DNA of 64,000 nucleotides from Cryptosporangium minutisporangium (GTDB taxonomy: Bacteria; Actinomycetota; Actinomycetes; Mycobacteriales; Cryptosporangiaceae). Below are positions 38,189 through 48,600 of the stretch, one piece after another. Under the pieces are notes generated by a model. That model did no database searches. It was not told where the DNA came from and saw only the letters and a list, made by a program, of their open reading frames with translations. How positions within the stretch are numbered: the stretch's first letter is position 1; each line of letters starts with the position of its first letter. The stretch spans positions 1 to 64,000 of the forward strand of contig NZ_BAAAYN010000066.1 in the NCBI RefSeq assembly GCF_039536245.1, written 5' to 3'. The position numbers were made by a program, and so were the translations under genes.

Positions 38189-39688
38189 TCACTGCCCAGA
38201 GCCGGGGATGTCGGTTGTGGCAGGAGGAATCGACCCCTCGACGGTACCCTCCCCACCTGCGACGCGCCGAGCAGCCGCCGCCGCGTCGGCGGCGGCTGTA
38301 CCGGGCCGACGTCGCTCGACCCACCCCTCGATGTTGCGCTGACGAGCGCGGGCCACCGCCATCGCCCCCGGCGGAACGTCCTCGGTGATGACCGAGCCGG
38401 CCGCTGTATACGCACCGTCACCGACTGACACCGGAGCGACAAACATGTTGTCGCTTCCGGTCCGGCAGTGGTCACCGATCGTGGTGTGGTGTTTTTTCAC
38501 ACCGTCGTAGTTGACGAAGACACTCGCCGCGCCGATGTTCGAGTGCTCGCCGATCGTGGCGTCACCCACATAGGTGAGATGGGGCACCTTCGAACCTTCG
38601 CCGATCTGTGCGTTCTTCGTCTCGACGTAGGTGCCGACCTTCGCCTTGCGGGCCAGCACCGACCCCGGGCGCAGGTACGCGTAGGGCCCCACCGAGGCTT
38701 CCGGCCCGATCTGTGCCTGCAACGCGTGGGCACGCACGACGGTCGCACCCTCGCCCACTCGCGTGTCGACCAGCGTGGTGTCCGGCCCGACCTCGGCCCG
38801 GTCCTCGATCACCGTCGCTCCGCGGAGCTGGACGTTCGGGTGCACGACGACGTCCCGCCCGAGGACGACGTCGACGTCGAACCAGACGCTGGCGGGGTCG
38901 ATCACGGTGGCGCCCGCGCGCATCGCGGCGGTCACCAGCCGGTCGCGCAGCAGCGCCCGGAGGCCGGCGAGCTCTACCCGGTCGTTGCAGCCGAGGGTCT
39001 CCCGGTAGTCGGGCGCGACCATCGCGGCGACCGGGTGCCCCTCCTCGACGAGCAGGCCCAGCACGTCGGTCAGGTACTCCTGGCCCTGGTCGTTGTCGGT
39101 GGTCAGCCGGTCGAGCATGGCCCGCAGGTGCTTGGCGTCGAACGCGAACATGCCGGAGTTGATCTCGGCGATCGTGCGCTCTTCCGGGGTGGCGTCGCGG
39201 TGTTCGACGATGCGCCGCACGCGACCCTCGGCGTCCCGGACGATGCGGCCCAGCCCGGTGGGGTCGGGCACGGAGGCCGTGAGCACGGTGGCCGCATTGC
39301 CTGCTTCGACGTGAGTGGTGACCAGTGCCTGCAGCGTCTCCGCGGTGAGCAGCGGGGTGTCGCCGTTGAGGACGACGACCGGCCCGTCGAGGTCGGGGAG
39401 TTCAGCGAGCGCGCACCGGACCGCGTGGCCGGTGCCGAGCTGCTGGTCCTGCACGGCCGGCACGATGCGGTCGTTCAGGCCGGTCACGTGGGCGGCGACA
39501 CGTTCGCGCTGGAAGCCGACGACGACCGCCAGGTGCGCGGGCTCGAGCCGGCCGGCGGCCGCGAGCACATGGCCTACCAGGCTGCGTCCGCACAGCTCGT
39601 GGAGGACCTTGGGGGTGTCGGACTTCATCCGGGTGCCTTCGCCTGCGGCGAGGACCACGACGGCAGCCGGGCGGGCCGGGCTCGTCAC
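38189..39688 (-). CDS. glmU: Bifunctional GlmU
   Basis: GlmU makes UDP-GlcNAc, the peptidoglycan and glycan precursor. It acetylates GlcN-1-P and then transfers UMP from UTP. The 499-residue protein has the pyrophosphorylase motif [11 protein letters not shown] (13-23), [10 protein letters not shown] near 84, NGDTPL near 107 and EINSGMFAF near 174, then a left-handed beta-helix (about 265-460) with the acetyltransferase His in [14 protein letters not shown] near 384. The C-terminal 40-residue Ala-rich tail is usual in actinobacteria. The GTG at 39688 follows AGGAGA. The order glmU-prs-rplY-pth matches mycobacteria. Confidence 0.97.
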   Translation of the reverse strand: MTSPARPAAVVVLAAGEGTRMKSDTPKVLHELCGRSLVGHVLAAAGRLEPAHLAVVVGFQRERVAAHVTGLNDRIVPAVQDQQLGTGHAVRCALAELPDLDGPVVVLNGDTPLLTAETLQALVTTHVEAGNAATVLTASVPDPTGLGRIVRDAEGRVRRIVEHRDATPEERTIAEINSGMFAFDAKHLRAMLDRLTTDNDQGQEYLTDVLGLLVEEGHPVAAMVAPDYRETLGCNDRVELAGLRALLRDRLVTAAMRAGATVIDPASVWFDVDVVLGRDVVVHPNVQLRGATVIEDRAEVGPDTTLVDTRVGEGATVVRAHALQAQIGPEASVGPYAYLRPGSVLARKAKVGTYVETKNAQIGEGSKVPHLTYVGDATIGEHSNIGAASVFVNYDGVKKHHTTIGDHCRTGSDNMFVAPVSVGDGAYTAAGSVITEDVPPGAMAVARARQRNIEGWVERRRPGTAAADAAAAARRVAGGEGTVEGSIPPATTDIPGSGQ

Positions 39689-39869
39689 AACGGTCTCCTG
39701 GGTATTCGGCGGCTGTGAGAAGTAGGTACTGCTGCGGTCACGAGGACCAGGGTCCGCGCGTTCATCCGTTACCCGGCGCGCACGCGCTCAGCCGCATGCT
39801 AGCCAGCGGGCGTGGGGAGCGGATGACCGGCGGCGCCCTCCGAATGGGGCGCATACCGCTAGAAAAGGG

Positions 39870-39941
39870 CTCGGCCGCCAGGATTCGAACCCGGACAAGC
39901 GACACCAAAAGACGCTGTGCTGCCTATTACACCACGGCCGA
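39870..39941 (-). tRNA. tRNA-Gln(UUG)
   Basis: Read leftward, the sequence starts TCGGCCG and ends CGGCCGA plus a G discriminator, giving a 7-bp acceptor stem. The T-arm has GGGTTCGAATCC, and the anticodon loop TTTTGGT has anticodon TTG. CCA is not encoded; a T-rich run (TTTTCT) follows and may terminate transcription. One anticodon-stem pair looks mismatched. Confidence 0.93.
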
Positions 39942-40091
39942 AGGCATCTCGATTCTTCCACAGCACGCGCCGGAGGGCTGGCGGTATCCCACCGCGCGGG
40001 TCGCCAGGGCCGTCCGCGGGGCGGGGCGACCCGTCCGCAAGGCTGAGGTGACACCAGCCGTTGGGCGAGGAACCGAATCAGTCGTGCGAGA

Positions 40092-40119
40092 TTGGCAAGT
40101 TCGACTGGACACTTGCCAA
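40092..40119. promoter_or_regulatory. 9-bp inverted repeat in desaturase promoter
   Basis: TTGGCAAGT and ACTTGCCAA are separated by 10 bp. The right half includes TTGCCA, which lies 18 bp from TACGCT and could be the -35 of the desaturase promoter. A dimeric regulator could bind here. Confidence 0.6.
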
Positions 40120-40121
40120 AC

Positions 40122-40150
40122 TTACGGGGGCGTAGGTTACGCTTCCGTAA
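40122..40150. promoter_or_regulatory. Tandem TTACG-N4-CGTAA palindromes
   Basis: Two copies lie 15 bp centre to centre: 40122-40135 (TTACG-GGGG-CGTAG, one mismatch) and 40137-40150 (TTACG-CTTC-CGTAA, perfect). They overlap the likely -10 and lie 84-112 bp before the desaturase start. The TetR gene downstream is the obvious candidate binder. Confidence 0.65.
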
Positions 40151-40233
40151 GCGTCGGTTGCTCACTGCCGAGCGGACGACGTACGCACCGCAAGTTTGAT
40201 GCTGCTGTACTTCCTGACTGAGGGGAAAGGCCA

Positions 40234-41238
40234 TTGACTCCGACGACCGCAGCGGCCACCGAGGTGGCCTCATCTCCGGCTCCGGAGGGGACCGAGGCCG
40301 CCGCCGGGGCGAAGCGTTCCGGTCAGCGTCCGCTCATTTTCGGGCGTAAGGGCAACATCGAGATCGCGTTCCTGTGGTTCTTCGTGGTGGTGCCGTTCGT
40401 GGCGCTCATCGCGGCGGTGCCGTGGGCCTGGGGCTGGGGCCTCACCTGGGTCGACGTCGCCATCTTCGCGGTCTTCTACGTCATCACCGGGTTCGGCGTG
40501 ACGGTCGGCTTCCACCGCTACCTCACGCACGGCGCGTTCAAGGCCAAGCGCTGGCTCCGGATCGCACTGACGATCGCCGGCACCATGTCGGTCGAGGGTG
40601 CACCGATCCGCTGGGTCGCCGACCACCGTCGGCACCACCAGTACAGCGACCAGGAGGGTGACCCGCACTCGCCGTGGCGTTTCGGCGAGTCGACCAAGGG
40701 CCTGATCAAGGGCCTGGTCTGGGCGCACGTCGGGTGGCTGTTCGAGCGCGACAACTCCAACGCGCGTCGCTTCGCCCCGGACCTGATCCGCGACCCGGAC
40801 ATCCGCCGGATCCAGAAGAACTTCGTGCCGATCATGCTGTTCTCGCTGTTCGGCCCGGCCCTGATCGGTGGTCTGGTGACCTGGTCCTGGTGGGGCGCGG
40901 TGACCGCGTACTTCTGGGCTTCGCTGGTCCGGATCGCGCTGGTGCACCACGTCACCTGGGCCGTGAACTCGGTCTGCCACGTGGTGGGCGAGCAGCCGTA
41001 CCGGTCGAACGACAAGGCGCACAACTACTGGCCGCTGGCGATCCTGAGCTTCGGCGAGTCGTGGCACAACTCCCACCACGCCGACCCGACCTGCGCGCGG
41101 CACGGTGTCGACAAGGGGCAGATCGACTTGTCGGCCCGGCTGATCTGGCTGTTCGAGAAGGCGGGCTGGGCGTGGGACGTCCGCTGGCCGAAGCGCGAGC
41201 GGTTCGAGGCCCGGCGCGTCGAGAAGGTCGCCGCGTAA
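40234..41238 (+). CDS. Acyl-CoA delta-9-type desaturase
   Basis: A 334-residue membrane di-iron fatty acyl desaturase that adjusts membrane fluidity. The three His boxes are complete: HRYLTH near 93, HRRHH near 131 and HNSHH near 278. Four membrane helices surround them (about 43-65, 68-88, 205-225 and 229-250). A variable 30-residue N-terminus precedes the first helix. The TTG at 40234 follows GGGGAAAGG and no better start is seen. Promoter palindromes and a TetR gene downstream suggest lipid-responsive control. Confidence 0.93.
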   Translation: MTPTTAAATEVASSPAPEGTEAAAGAKRSGQRPLIFGRKGNIEIAFLWFFVVVPFVALIAAVPWAWGWGLTWVDVAIFAVFYVITGFGVTVGFHRYLTHGAFKAKRWLRIALTIAGTMSVEGAPIRWVADHRRHHQYSDQEGDPHSPWRFGESTKGLIKGLVWAHVGWLFERDNSNARRFAPDLIRDPDIRRIQKNFVPIMLFSLFGPALIGGLVTWSWWGAVTAYFWASLVRIALVHHVTWAVNSVCHVVGEQPYRSNDKAHNYWPLAILSFGESWHNSHHADPTCARHGVDKGQIDLSARLIWLFEKAGWAWDVRWPKRERFEARRVEKVAA

Positions 41239-41249
41239 CACCGCACTCC

Positions 41250-41289
41250 CCCGACGGCCGCCGCGAGTTCGCTCGCGGCGGCCGTCGGG
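41250..41289 (+). terminator. Strong terminator, 18-bp stem with TTCG loop
   Basis: A perfect stem CCCGACGGCCGCCGCGAG/CTCGCGGCGGCCGTCGGG closed by TTCG lies 12 bp after the desaturase stop. Confidence 0.92.
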
Positions 41290-41307
41290 TGCTTCCGCCA
41301 GTCAGTG

Positions 41308-41351
41308 CGGCATATGGACGCTACGCAGCGCGGCGAAGCGTCCATATGCCG
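41308..41351. repeat. 15-bp inverted repeat before TetR gene
   Basis: CGGCATATGGACGCT and AGCGTCCATATGCCG are separated by 14 bp, ending 69 bp before the TetR start. It may be a second terminator or an operator for autoregulation. Confidence 0.7.
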
Positions 41352-41420
41352 TTACTGTCACTCACCAACGGCGGGCAACCGTCCGTTCGACTCGCTTCGC
41401 GCGGCTGACAGGATGTTCGA

Positions 41421-42062
41421 GTGAGCGACGACCACGAACGCAGGCGCGGCGCCCGGGTCCGGATGACCGGCAAGGAACGACGCGAACAGCTACTGACGAT
41501 CGCCCGCAAGCTCTTCGCCGACCGCGGTTTCGAGGCCACGTCGATCGAGGAAATCGCGACTCGCGCCAGCGTCAGCAAGCCGGTGGTCTACGAGCATTTC
41601 GGCGGCAAGGAAGGGCTGTACGCGGTCGTCGTCGACCGCGAGATGCGGCACCTGCTCGACAGCATCACCAACGCGCTGACCGGTGGGCACCCGCGGATCC
41701 TGCTGGAGCAGGCCGCCTTGGCCCTGCTCACCTACATCGAGGACGAGACGGACGGCTTCCGCATCCTGATCCGCGATTCGCCCGTCGCTACCTCGGCCGG
41801 CACGTTCTCCAGCCTGATCAGCGACATCGCCAGCCAGGCCGAGTACATCCTGGCCGCTGAGTTCAAGAGCCGCGGCTACGAGAGCAAGCTCGCGGGCCTC
41901 TACTCCCAAGCCCTCGTCGGCATGGTGGCGCTGACCGGGCAGTGGTGGCTCGATGCGCGGAAGCCGAACAAGGAGGACGTCGCCGCCCACCTGGTGAACC
42001 TCGCCTGGAACGGGCTGTCCAACCTGGAGGCCAAGCCGCGCATCCGCGGCAAGGAGAGCTGA
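41421..42062 (+). CDS. TetR-family regulator
   Basis: A 213-residue repressor. The HTH (about 20-66) has LLTIARKLFADRGFEATSIE and ASVSKPVVYEHFGGKEGLYA; the rest is a helical ligand domain, and a WWLDARKP motif near 175 is typical of the TetR group that controls fatty acid and lipid genes. It lies 182 bp after the desaturase, as in the mycobacterial lipid-desaturase regulators, so the desaturase is the likely target. The GTG start has AGGA about eight bases upstream. Confidence 0.9.
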   Translation: MSDDHERRRGARVRMTGKERREQLLTIARKLFADRGFEATSIEEIATRASVSKPVVYEHFGGKEGLYAVVVDREMRHLLDSITNALTGGHPRILLEQAALALLTYIEDETDGFRILIRDSPVATSAGTFSSLISDIASQAEYILAAEFKSRGYESKLAGLYSQALVGMVALTGQWWLDARKPNKEDVAAHLVNLAWNGLSNLEAKPRIRGKES

Positions 42063-42068
42063 CGCAGA

Positions 42069-42092
42069 AGGCCGGCCCCGAAGGGCCGGCCT
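42069..42092. terminator. Bidirectional terminator
   Basis: A perfect 10-bp stem AGGCCGGCCC/GGGCCGGCCT with a CGAA tetraloop lies between the converging TetR and DUF4383 genes. Confidence 0.88.
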
Positions 42093-42107
42093 CGAGGCGA
42101 GCGGTGG

Positions 42108-42590
42108 TCAGTGCGCGGCGCCGACCGGCTCCTTCGACGACGAGTCCGCGGACGACGGGCGGCGAACCGCCGACGAGGTGGAGACGCCGGCGTAGAGCGC
42201 CGCGGTGAACCACAGCGTGCCGATCGTGTACATCACGCAGACGCTGGTCACCGTGAACGCGAGGAAGTTGTCGCCGTTCCGGATGAAGATCAGGCCGATC
42301 GTGCCGACCACCCAGAGGAACGGCCCGAGCACCGAGTTGACCTTGGCGTCGATGTTGCGCCCGGCCAGCGCCGCCAGCAGCGCAATGCCGCCGACGACGA
42401 TCCAGAACACACCGGCCGCCGGGTTGGCGGTCATCAGACCCCAGACCTTCTCACCCTCGCCGTCGGTGAACGAGCCGCCAGACGTCTGGGCCAGTGCGGT
42501 GGCGCCGTAGGCGACGGACGCCGCGCCGGTGACGATCGTCAGGCCCCGGTACAGGCCACGAAGCGGATGGTCGACCGGTAGGTGGGACAT
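42108..42590 (-). CDS. DUF4383-type membrane protein
   Basis: A 160-residue protein with four membrane helices (about 13-33, 50-73, 83-103 and 110-133) and a Ser-rich cytoplasmic tail. The layout and the HPLRGLYRGLT opening match the DUF4383 group of actinobacterial membrane proteins, whose function is unknown. The ATG at 42590 follows GGGAGG at 8 nt. It lies 113 bp downstream of the ABC-F gene on the same strand. Confidence 0.8.
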   Translation of the reverse strand: MSHLPVDHPLRGLYRGLTIVTGAASVAYGATALAQTSGGSFTDGEGEKVWGLMTANPAAGVFWIVVGGIALLAALAGRNIDAKVNSVLGPFLWVVGTIGLIFIRNGDNFLAFTVTSVCVMYTIGTLWFTAALYAGVSTSSAVRRPSSADSSSKEPVGAAH

Positions 42591-42702
42591 GTGGGGGGCC
42601 TCCCTGTTCTGCGGCCGGACGCGGTCGTCGGCCAGATTCTGCCCGAACTCATCGGCTAACTGCCGACCAGGTGTCGACAATCGGTGGAATCAGTGCGGCG
42701 GA

Positions 42703-44553
42703 TCACACGTGTTCGGAGAGCTGCAACCATGATTCCTCAGCGGCCTCTCGCTCGGCTTGCAGACCGCGGAGCTCGGCGTCCAACTCGGCGACCTTCGCGA
42801 AGTCGGTGGCGTGCTCGGCCAGCTTGCCGTGCAACTTCTTCTCCCGCTCCTCCAGCTTGGCGATCTGCCGTTCGAGTCGGCTGAGCTCCTTCTTCGCCGC
42901 CCGCTGGTCGGCTGCGGACAGCCCCGGCTCGTCCGACGACGTCCCCGGGTCCACGCTCGCCGCACCTGGCTCCGCAGCGCCTCCGCCGGGCGTGCCGGTC
43001 GCACCCGTGCCGACGCGGCGCCCTCCGCCGGAGGTGAAAACGGCCCGGCGTTCGAGGTACTCCTCGATGCCGCCGGACATCATCCGCAGCGCGCCGTCGC
43101 CGAGCAGCGCCCAGACCTGGTCGGTGACGCGTTCGACCAGGTAGCGGTCGTGGCTGACCACGATCAGCGTGCCCGGCCAGGAGTCGAGCAGGTCCTCCAG
43201 GGCCTGGAGGGTATCGATGTCGAGGTCGTTGGTCGGCTCGTCGAGCAGGAGGACGTTCGGCCCCGCCATCAGCAGGCGCAGCAGCTGCAGGCGCCGACGT
43301 TCACCTCCGGAGAGGTCGCCGACCGGTGTCCACTGCCGCGCGGACGAGAACCCGAACATCTCCGCCAGCTGGGAGGCCGTGAGATCGCGGTCGCCCACGG
43401 TCAGGCGCCGCGCCACCTCCTCGACCGCCTCCAGCACCCGGAGCGTCGGTGACAGCTCGGCGACCTCCTGGGACAGGTAGGCCGCCTTCACCGTCTTGCC
43501 GACCTTCACCTCGCCCGAGTCGGGCTGACCGGCGCCGGCCAGCAGGCGGAGCAGCGTCGTTTTGCCCGCGCCGTTGACGCCGACCAGCGCGAACCGGTCG
43601 CCGGGACCGATCCGCCAGGTCACCCGGTCGAGGATCGTCCGTTCGCCGAACCGCAGTGTGGCGTCCTCGACGTCGTACACCTGTTTGCCGATCCGGGTGC
43701 CGGCCAGCCGCTTGAGCTGGACGGTGTCGCGCGGATCGGGGACGTCGGCGATCAGCGCGTTGGCAGCCTCGATCCGGAACTTCGGTTTGCTCGTCCGGGC
43801 CGGCGCGCCACGCCGCAGCCAGGCGAGCTCCTTGCGCATGAGGTTCTGCCGACGCTCTTCGGTGGCCTGTGCCTGCCTGGTGCGCTCGGCTCTGGCCAGC
43901 ACCCACGCGGCGTACCCACCCTCGTACTGCTCGACCCGGCCGTCGGTGACCTCCCAGGTGCGGGTGCAGACCGCGTCCAGGAACCACCGGTCGTGGGTGA
44001 CGACCAGCAGCCCTCCGCGCCGTCCGACCAGGTAGTCGGCGAGCCAGGCCACGCCCTCGACGTCGAGGTGGTTGGTCGGCTCGTCGAGGACCAGCAGGTC
44101 GGTGTCGCGGACCAGCAGCGCTGCCAGCGCGACCCGGCGGCGTTCACCACCCGACAACGACCGCACCGGGGCGTCCAGACCGATCGTGTGCAGGCCGAGG
44201 CCGTCCAGGACGGTCCGGATCCGCGCGTCGCCCGCCCATTCGTGCTCGGCGCCGAAGGCGTCGGGCAGCCAGGCCGAGCCGATCACGACATCGTGCACCA
44301 GCGCCTTGTCGGGGAAGATCACCGACTGCGTCAGGTGACCCAGGCGGAGACCGCCGCGGTGGGTGACCCGTCCGGAGTTCGGCTCCTCCGCCTTCGTGAG
44401 GACGCGCAGCAGCGTCGACTTCCCCGCGCCGTTGAGGCCGACGACGCCGATCCGCTCGGCCTCCCCCAACCCCAGCGACACCTGGTCGAGCAGCGTCCGG
44501 GTGCCGTGGCTGACGCTGACGTTCTCCAGGTTGACCTGATTGACGGTGGCCAT
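42703..44553 (-). CDS. ABC-F family ATPase (Uup/Ettα-like)
   Basis: A 616-residue soluble protein with two ABC domains and no membrane part, of the class that acts on ribosomes. Walker A motifs GLNGAGKST near 40 and GVNGAGKTT near 330, signatures LSGGERRR near 136 and 428, and Walker B LVLDEPTNHLD and LLLDEPTNDLD are all intact. The inter-domain linker is basic (RRGAPARTSKPKFR), and a C-terminal coiled coil (about 550-610) is Uup-like. Its start overlaps the ispE stop by one base (TGATG). Whether it resolves stalled translation or gives antibiotic protection is not decidable here. Confidence 0.93.
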   Translation of the reverse strand: MATVNQVNLENVSVSHGTRTLLDQVSLGLGEAERIGVVGLNGAGKSTLLRVLTKAEEPNSGRVTHRGGLRLGHLTQSVIFPDKALVHDVVIGSAWLPDAFGAEHEWAGDARIRTVLDGLGLHTIGLDAPVRSLSGGERRRVALAALLVRDTDLLVLDEPTNHLDVEGVAWLADYLVGRRGGLLVVTHDRWFLDAVCTRTWEVTDGRVEQYEGGYAAWVLARAERTRQAQATEERRQNLMRKELAWLRRGAPARTSKPKFRIEAANALIADVPDPRDTVQLKRLAGTRIGKQVYDVEDATLRFGERTILDRVTWRIGPGDRFALVGVNGAGKTTLLRLLAGAGQPDSGEVKVGKTVKAAYLSQEVAELSPTLRVLEAVEEVARRLTVGDRDLTASQLAEMFGFSSARQWTPVGDLSGGERRRLQLLRLLMAGPNVLLLDEPTNDLDIDTLQALEDLLDSWPGTLIVVSHDRYLVERVTDQVWALLGDGALRMMSGGIEEYLERRAVFTSGGGRRVGTGATGTPGGGAAEPGAASVDPGTSSDEPGLSAADQRAAKKELSRLERQIAKLEEREKKLHGKLAEHATDFAKVAELDAELRGLQAEREAAEESWLQLSEHV

Positions 44554-45533
44554 CAGTCCTCCACCGTCAGGCGCGCGCCGTCGACCGAGCCGTGCGCGAC
44601 CAGAACCGCACTGACACCCGGCACCGCTGCGGCGCGCAGCCGGTCGGCGATCTGGGCCGAGTGGTCGGCGTCGACGGCGAGGAATGCGCAGGTGGGGCCG
44701 GACCCGGAGACGATGCCGGCGAGGGCACCGGCGGCGGTGCCTGCGGTCAGTACGTCCGCGAGCTCGGGACGGAGCGAGAGCGTCGCGGCCTGCAGGTCGT
44801 TGCAGAGCGCGTCGGCGAGCGCGGCGGGATCCGGGTCGTCGAGCGCCTTGATCACCGCCGCCGGGTCGGACGCGTCGGCGTCGGTGCCGCGCAGCCGGTC
44901 GGTCTCGGCGTACACGGCGGGCGTGGACAGGCCTTTCCCGGCGACCGCGAGCACCCAGTGCCGTCGGTACGGGTGGGTCAGCGGAGTGAGCCGCTCGCCG
45001 CGACCGGTGCCCAGCGCGTCACCACCGTGCAGCGCGAACGGAACGTCCGAGCCCAGGTCGGCGGCGATCGTGTGCAGCCGCTCGGCCGGTGTGGCGAGGT
45101 TCCACAGTGCGTCGCCGGCCACCAGCGCGGCCGCAGCGTCGGCGGAGCCACCGGCCATGCCACCCGCCACCGGGATGCCCTTGCGCAGGCGGATGGTGAC
45201 CGCGGGCTCGACCTTCGCCGCGTCGGCCAGCGCGTAGAGCGCCCGCACGGCGAGGTTGCGCGCGTCGGTGGGGACGCCGTCGGTGCGGATGCCGTCGGTC
45301 GGGGCACCCTCGGCCGACAGGTCGACAGCGGGCTCGTCGAGGATCAGTCGGACGCCTGGCGGACCCGGCTCCAGCGTGAGCTCGTCGGAGAGTGACACCG
45401 CGTGGAAGACGGTCGCCAGATCGTGGAAGTTGTCGTCGCGCAATGGCCCGACACCCAGATGCAGATTGATCTTGGCCGGGACCCGAACGCGAACCACGGA
45501 ACGGGACTGAACGGTCAGCGGATACTCCTCCAT
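44553..45533 (-). CDS. ispE: 4-diphosphocytidyl-2-C-methylerythritol kinase
   Basis: IspE phosphorylates CDP-ME in the MEP isoprenoid pathway. This 326-residue GHMP kinase has RVPAKINLHLGVGPL near 16-30, the ATP-binding PVAGGMAGGSADAAAAL near 120-136, GSDVPFALHGGDALGTG near 160 and IVSGSGPTCAFL near 285. The start is uncertain: the ATG at 45533 begins MEEYPLTVQ, but the GGAGGAG inside its first codons could instead serve a start a few codons later. rsmA is normally the neighbour; here a large secreted-protein gene intervenes. Confidence 0.93.
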   Translation of the reverse strand: MEEYPLTVQSRSVVRVRVPAKINLHLGVGPLRDDNFHDLATVFHAVSLSDELTLEPGPPGVRLILDEPAVDLSAEGAPTDGIRTDGVPTDARNLAVRALYALADAAKVEPAVTIRLRKGIPVAGGMAGGSADAAAALVAGDALWNLATPAERLHTIAADLGSDVPFALHGGDALGTGRGERLTPLTHPYRRHWVLAVAGKGLSTPAVYAETDRLRGTDADASDPAAVIKALDDPDPAALADALCNDLQAATLSLRPELADVLTAGTAAGALAGIVSGSGPTCAFLAVDADHSAQIADRLRAAAVPGVSAVLVAHGSVDGARLTVED

Positions 45534-45608
45534 CGAACGGGCGTGCGTGCTCAGGCTACCGGTCCCTGGAGTACCGCCGGTCCCTGGCGGCCCCGCCTGT
45601 GGACACAG

Positions 45609-45641
45609 AACGGGGCCCACCCCGGCTGGGTGGGCCCCGTT
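45609..45641. terminator. Terminator, 14-bp stem
   Basis: A perfect stem AACGGGGCCCACCC/GGGTGGGCCCCGTT with a 5-nt loop lies between the large secreted-protein stop and the ispE start, both leftward, so it isolates ispE. Confidence 0.9.
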
Positions 45642-45669
45642 ACTGTTTGTTACGGACTAGCGGGTCGCC

Positions 45670-48600
45670 TTAGCTGGTCGCGGACTCACCCGTGACCGGC
45701 ATCGCGCCGTTCGCGTTGAACGTCACGGTCGGCTTGCCGCGGAAGTGCCAGGTTCCCTTGCTCGGCCGGTACACGGCGTAGTCGGACGCGCCGTCACCGT
45801 CGAAGTCACCGGCGAGCGGGATGTCGCCGGAAGCGCCGTACTGGACGTTCGCGCCCCCGTGCAGGTACCAGGTGCCGTTCGACGGACGGAACACCATGCG
45901 GTCGGCATCGCCGTCGCCGTTCCAGTCACCCCGGACCGGGATGTCGCCACGCTGGCCGTACTTGACGCTGGCTGCGCCCCGCACGTACCAGGTGCCGTTG
46001 GACGGACGGAACACGGCGATCTCGTCCGTGCCGTCACCGTTGTAGTCGGCGGCGGCCGGAACGTCACCCACGGTGCCGTGCTGCACACCGGCAGCCGGTC
46101 CGCCCTGGTAGTACCAGGTGCCGTTCGACGGGCGGAAGACCGCGATGTCGGCCTGGCCATCGCCGGTGAAGTCACCCGACACCGGGATGTCCGTGGAGCG
46201 ACCGAACGCGACCGACGGCCCGTCCTCGATCATCCAGGTGTTGCCCCGGACGACGGTCTTGTCGAACTCCGGGTCCTCGTCGAAGTTGCCGACGACGAAC
46301 CGGTCGCCCGTCTGACCGAAGTTGTCCGAGCCGCCCTGCCAGGCGAAGACGCCGTTGCGGTAGGTCGCGATGTCCGTCCGCCCGCTGGCGTCGTAGTCAC
46401 CCCACGCGACGTCGGTCGGCTCCGGCTCTTCGCCCTCGTCGACCGTCAGCGTCGCGATCCGCGAGTACTCGAAGTTGCCGGCCGCGTCGGTGATCCGCAC
46501 CTGGTAGAAGGTGTTGTCGTCAGCGCCGGTCACGTTCGACCGGGTGTACGACGCACTGGTCGCACCCGGGATGTTGCTGAACGAGTTCTCCGCACCCGTG
46601 GTGCTGCGCTGCCACTGGTAGCTCAGCGGCGGGCTGACCGGAGCGGTCGCCGACACGCTGAACGTGACGTCGTCGCCCTCGTCAGCGGTCTGGTCCTGCG
46701 GCTGGGTGTTGATCACCGGGCCGCCGGTGACCTCGAGCGTCACCGCGTTGGTCGTGACCGTTCCCAGCGTGTTGGTGAGAATGGCCCGGAACTGGGTGTT
46801 GTTCAGCGCCTGCGGCGCGTCGACCACGGTGAGCGTCGACGACGACGCGCCGGTCACCACCGTGAGGTTCGACCCCGACACGTTCGCCCAGCTGCCGTTC
46901 GCCGAAGCGCGGGTCTGCCACTGCACGGTCGGGTTCGGCGTACCCGTGAAGGCCACGGTGAACGTGGTGTTGTCCGCCCCGGTGAAGACCCGCTCGCTCA
47001 GCGGCTGCGTGGTGATCGTCGGGAAGTTCGTGATCGCCAACGTGGCCGGCGACGTCATCGCCGTCCCGGCGACGTTCGTACCCACGGCACGGTACTGCGT
47101 CCCGTGCTGGGCAGCGCTGACGTTGAGCACCGTGAGCGTCGAATCGGTGCTGGTGGTGAGCACCTGGTTCAGCGTTCCGGGTCCGGTGGCGACCGTTGCC
47201 CAGTCCGAGGCGCCCGGCGCCCGGCTTTCCCACCGGATGGTCACCGGCGCGGTGCCGGTGAAGTCAGCGTCGAACGTCTGCGAGTTGCCGACTGCGACGG
47301 TGCCACCGCCACCCACTAGCACCGTGAGCGGGTTGAACACCGGGGCTACCGGCGGCACGACCTGCGCGAGGCGCCAGCTGGCGACGTCGTACCGGGTCTC
47401 CCCGACGACGGTCCGGGTGGTGCCCGCACCGACGACTGCGCCGCCCGCCGTGAACGTGATCGGCTCGGCGCTCACGCTTCCGGCATAACCGAAGTCGATC
47501 CCGCGGAGACGAACCGTGCCGCCCGCGCCGAACGTGGTGTCCGGAGAGCCGCCCAGGTAGAACCGGAAAATTTCGCCGCTGCCGCCGCAGTCGTTCGTCA
47601 GCCAGTACCGCGAGCTGTTCGACGCGAGTTCCGGCTGGCCCGACGAGCAGTTGCTCTGCAACGTGGTCGGCGAGATGCCGCCGCCACCCCAGTTCTCGTC
47701 GATCGTGCCATTGGCGTTGACCCGGGCGAGGAAGAGGCTCGTACCGGCCCGGCCGGAGATCACGACCTTGCCGGCAGAGTCTGCGGCTTCGATCGCGTCG
47801 CCGAGCGCCTCGTTCGTCCAGGAGCGACCGCCGGTCTCGAAGGCGGTCTCCAACGCGGTGGACTGACCGACCGGGTTCCCGCCGGTGCCACCGAACGTGG
47901 TGAGTGGCGTGCCGGCGGTCTCGGGGCCGCCAGTGGTGCCCGCCACGGCGAACACGACCGACTGGCTGTCCGCGCCCGCCGAACCGGCGATCTGCGCCGT
48001 TCCGACGATGTTGTTGGAGGTGGCCAGGACCGCGATGCCACCGATCGACAGGGCGCCGGTGCCGAGCCCGGTCGGCAGGGTGGCGATACCACCCGTGCCG
48101 AAGGTGTCGAACGCACCGGCCGAGGTCACCCGCATGATCCGGGCATCCCGATCGCCGGCGGTGCTGACCGCCTGAGTGGCGATCACCAGGCTGGTGCCGC
48201 TCATCTCGACGTCGACCACGGTGAAGCCGGCTTCGTAGCTGGCTCCGAGGCCCGACGCGCGGGTGGCGACGCCGAGGGTGCCGAAGCCGCCCACCGCGGC
48301 TCCCGCAGCGTCCAGCGCGGCGATGATGACGTTCGTGCCACTGCGGCCGACGACGTAAAGCCGACCGCCGCCGTTCGAGTCGTAGACCAGGTGCGACACG
48401 GTCGTATTGGCCGGCAGGTTGGCGACCGTCACCGCGCCGTTGGTGCCCCAGGCGGTGTCTCGGTCGCCAGCCGCGGTGAACCGGGTCAGCGTGACCGGTC
48501 GTGGGTCGACCCCACCCTGCCGCTGCCCTAGGACGTAACGCTCGTCACCGGCGAGACCTCCCGCTTCGAATGCGACCGCATCGATGCCGAGGACGTCGGT

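Noticed and set aside
45745-47319. Long plus-strand frame opposite the secreted Ig/FG-GAP gene
   Set aside because: Arg/Val/Gly-rich without domains; the minus strand has signal peptide and clear repeats.
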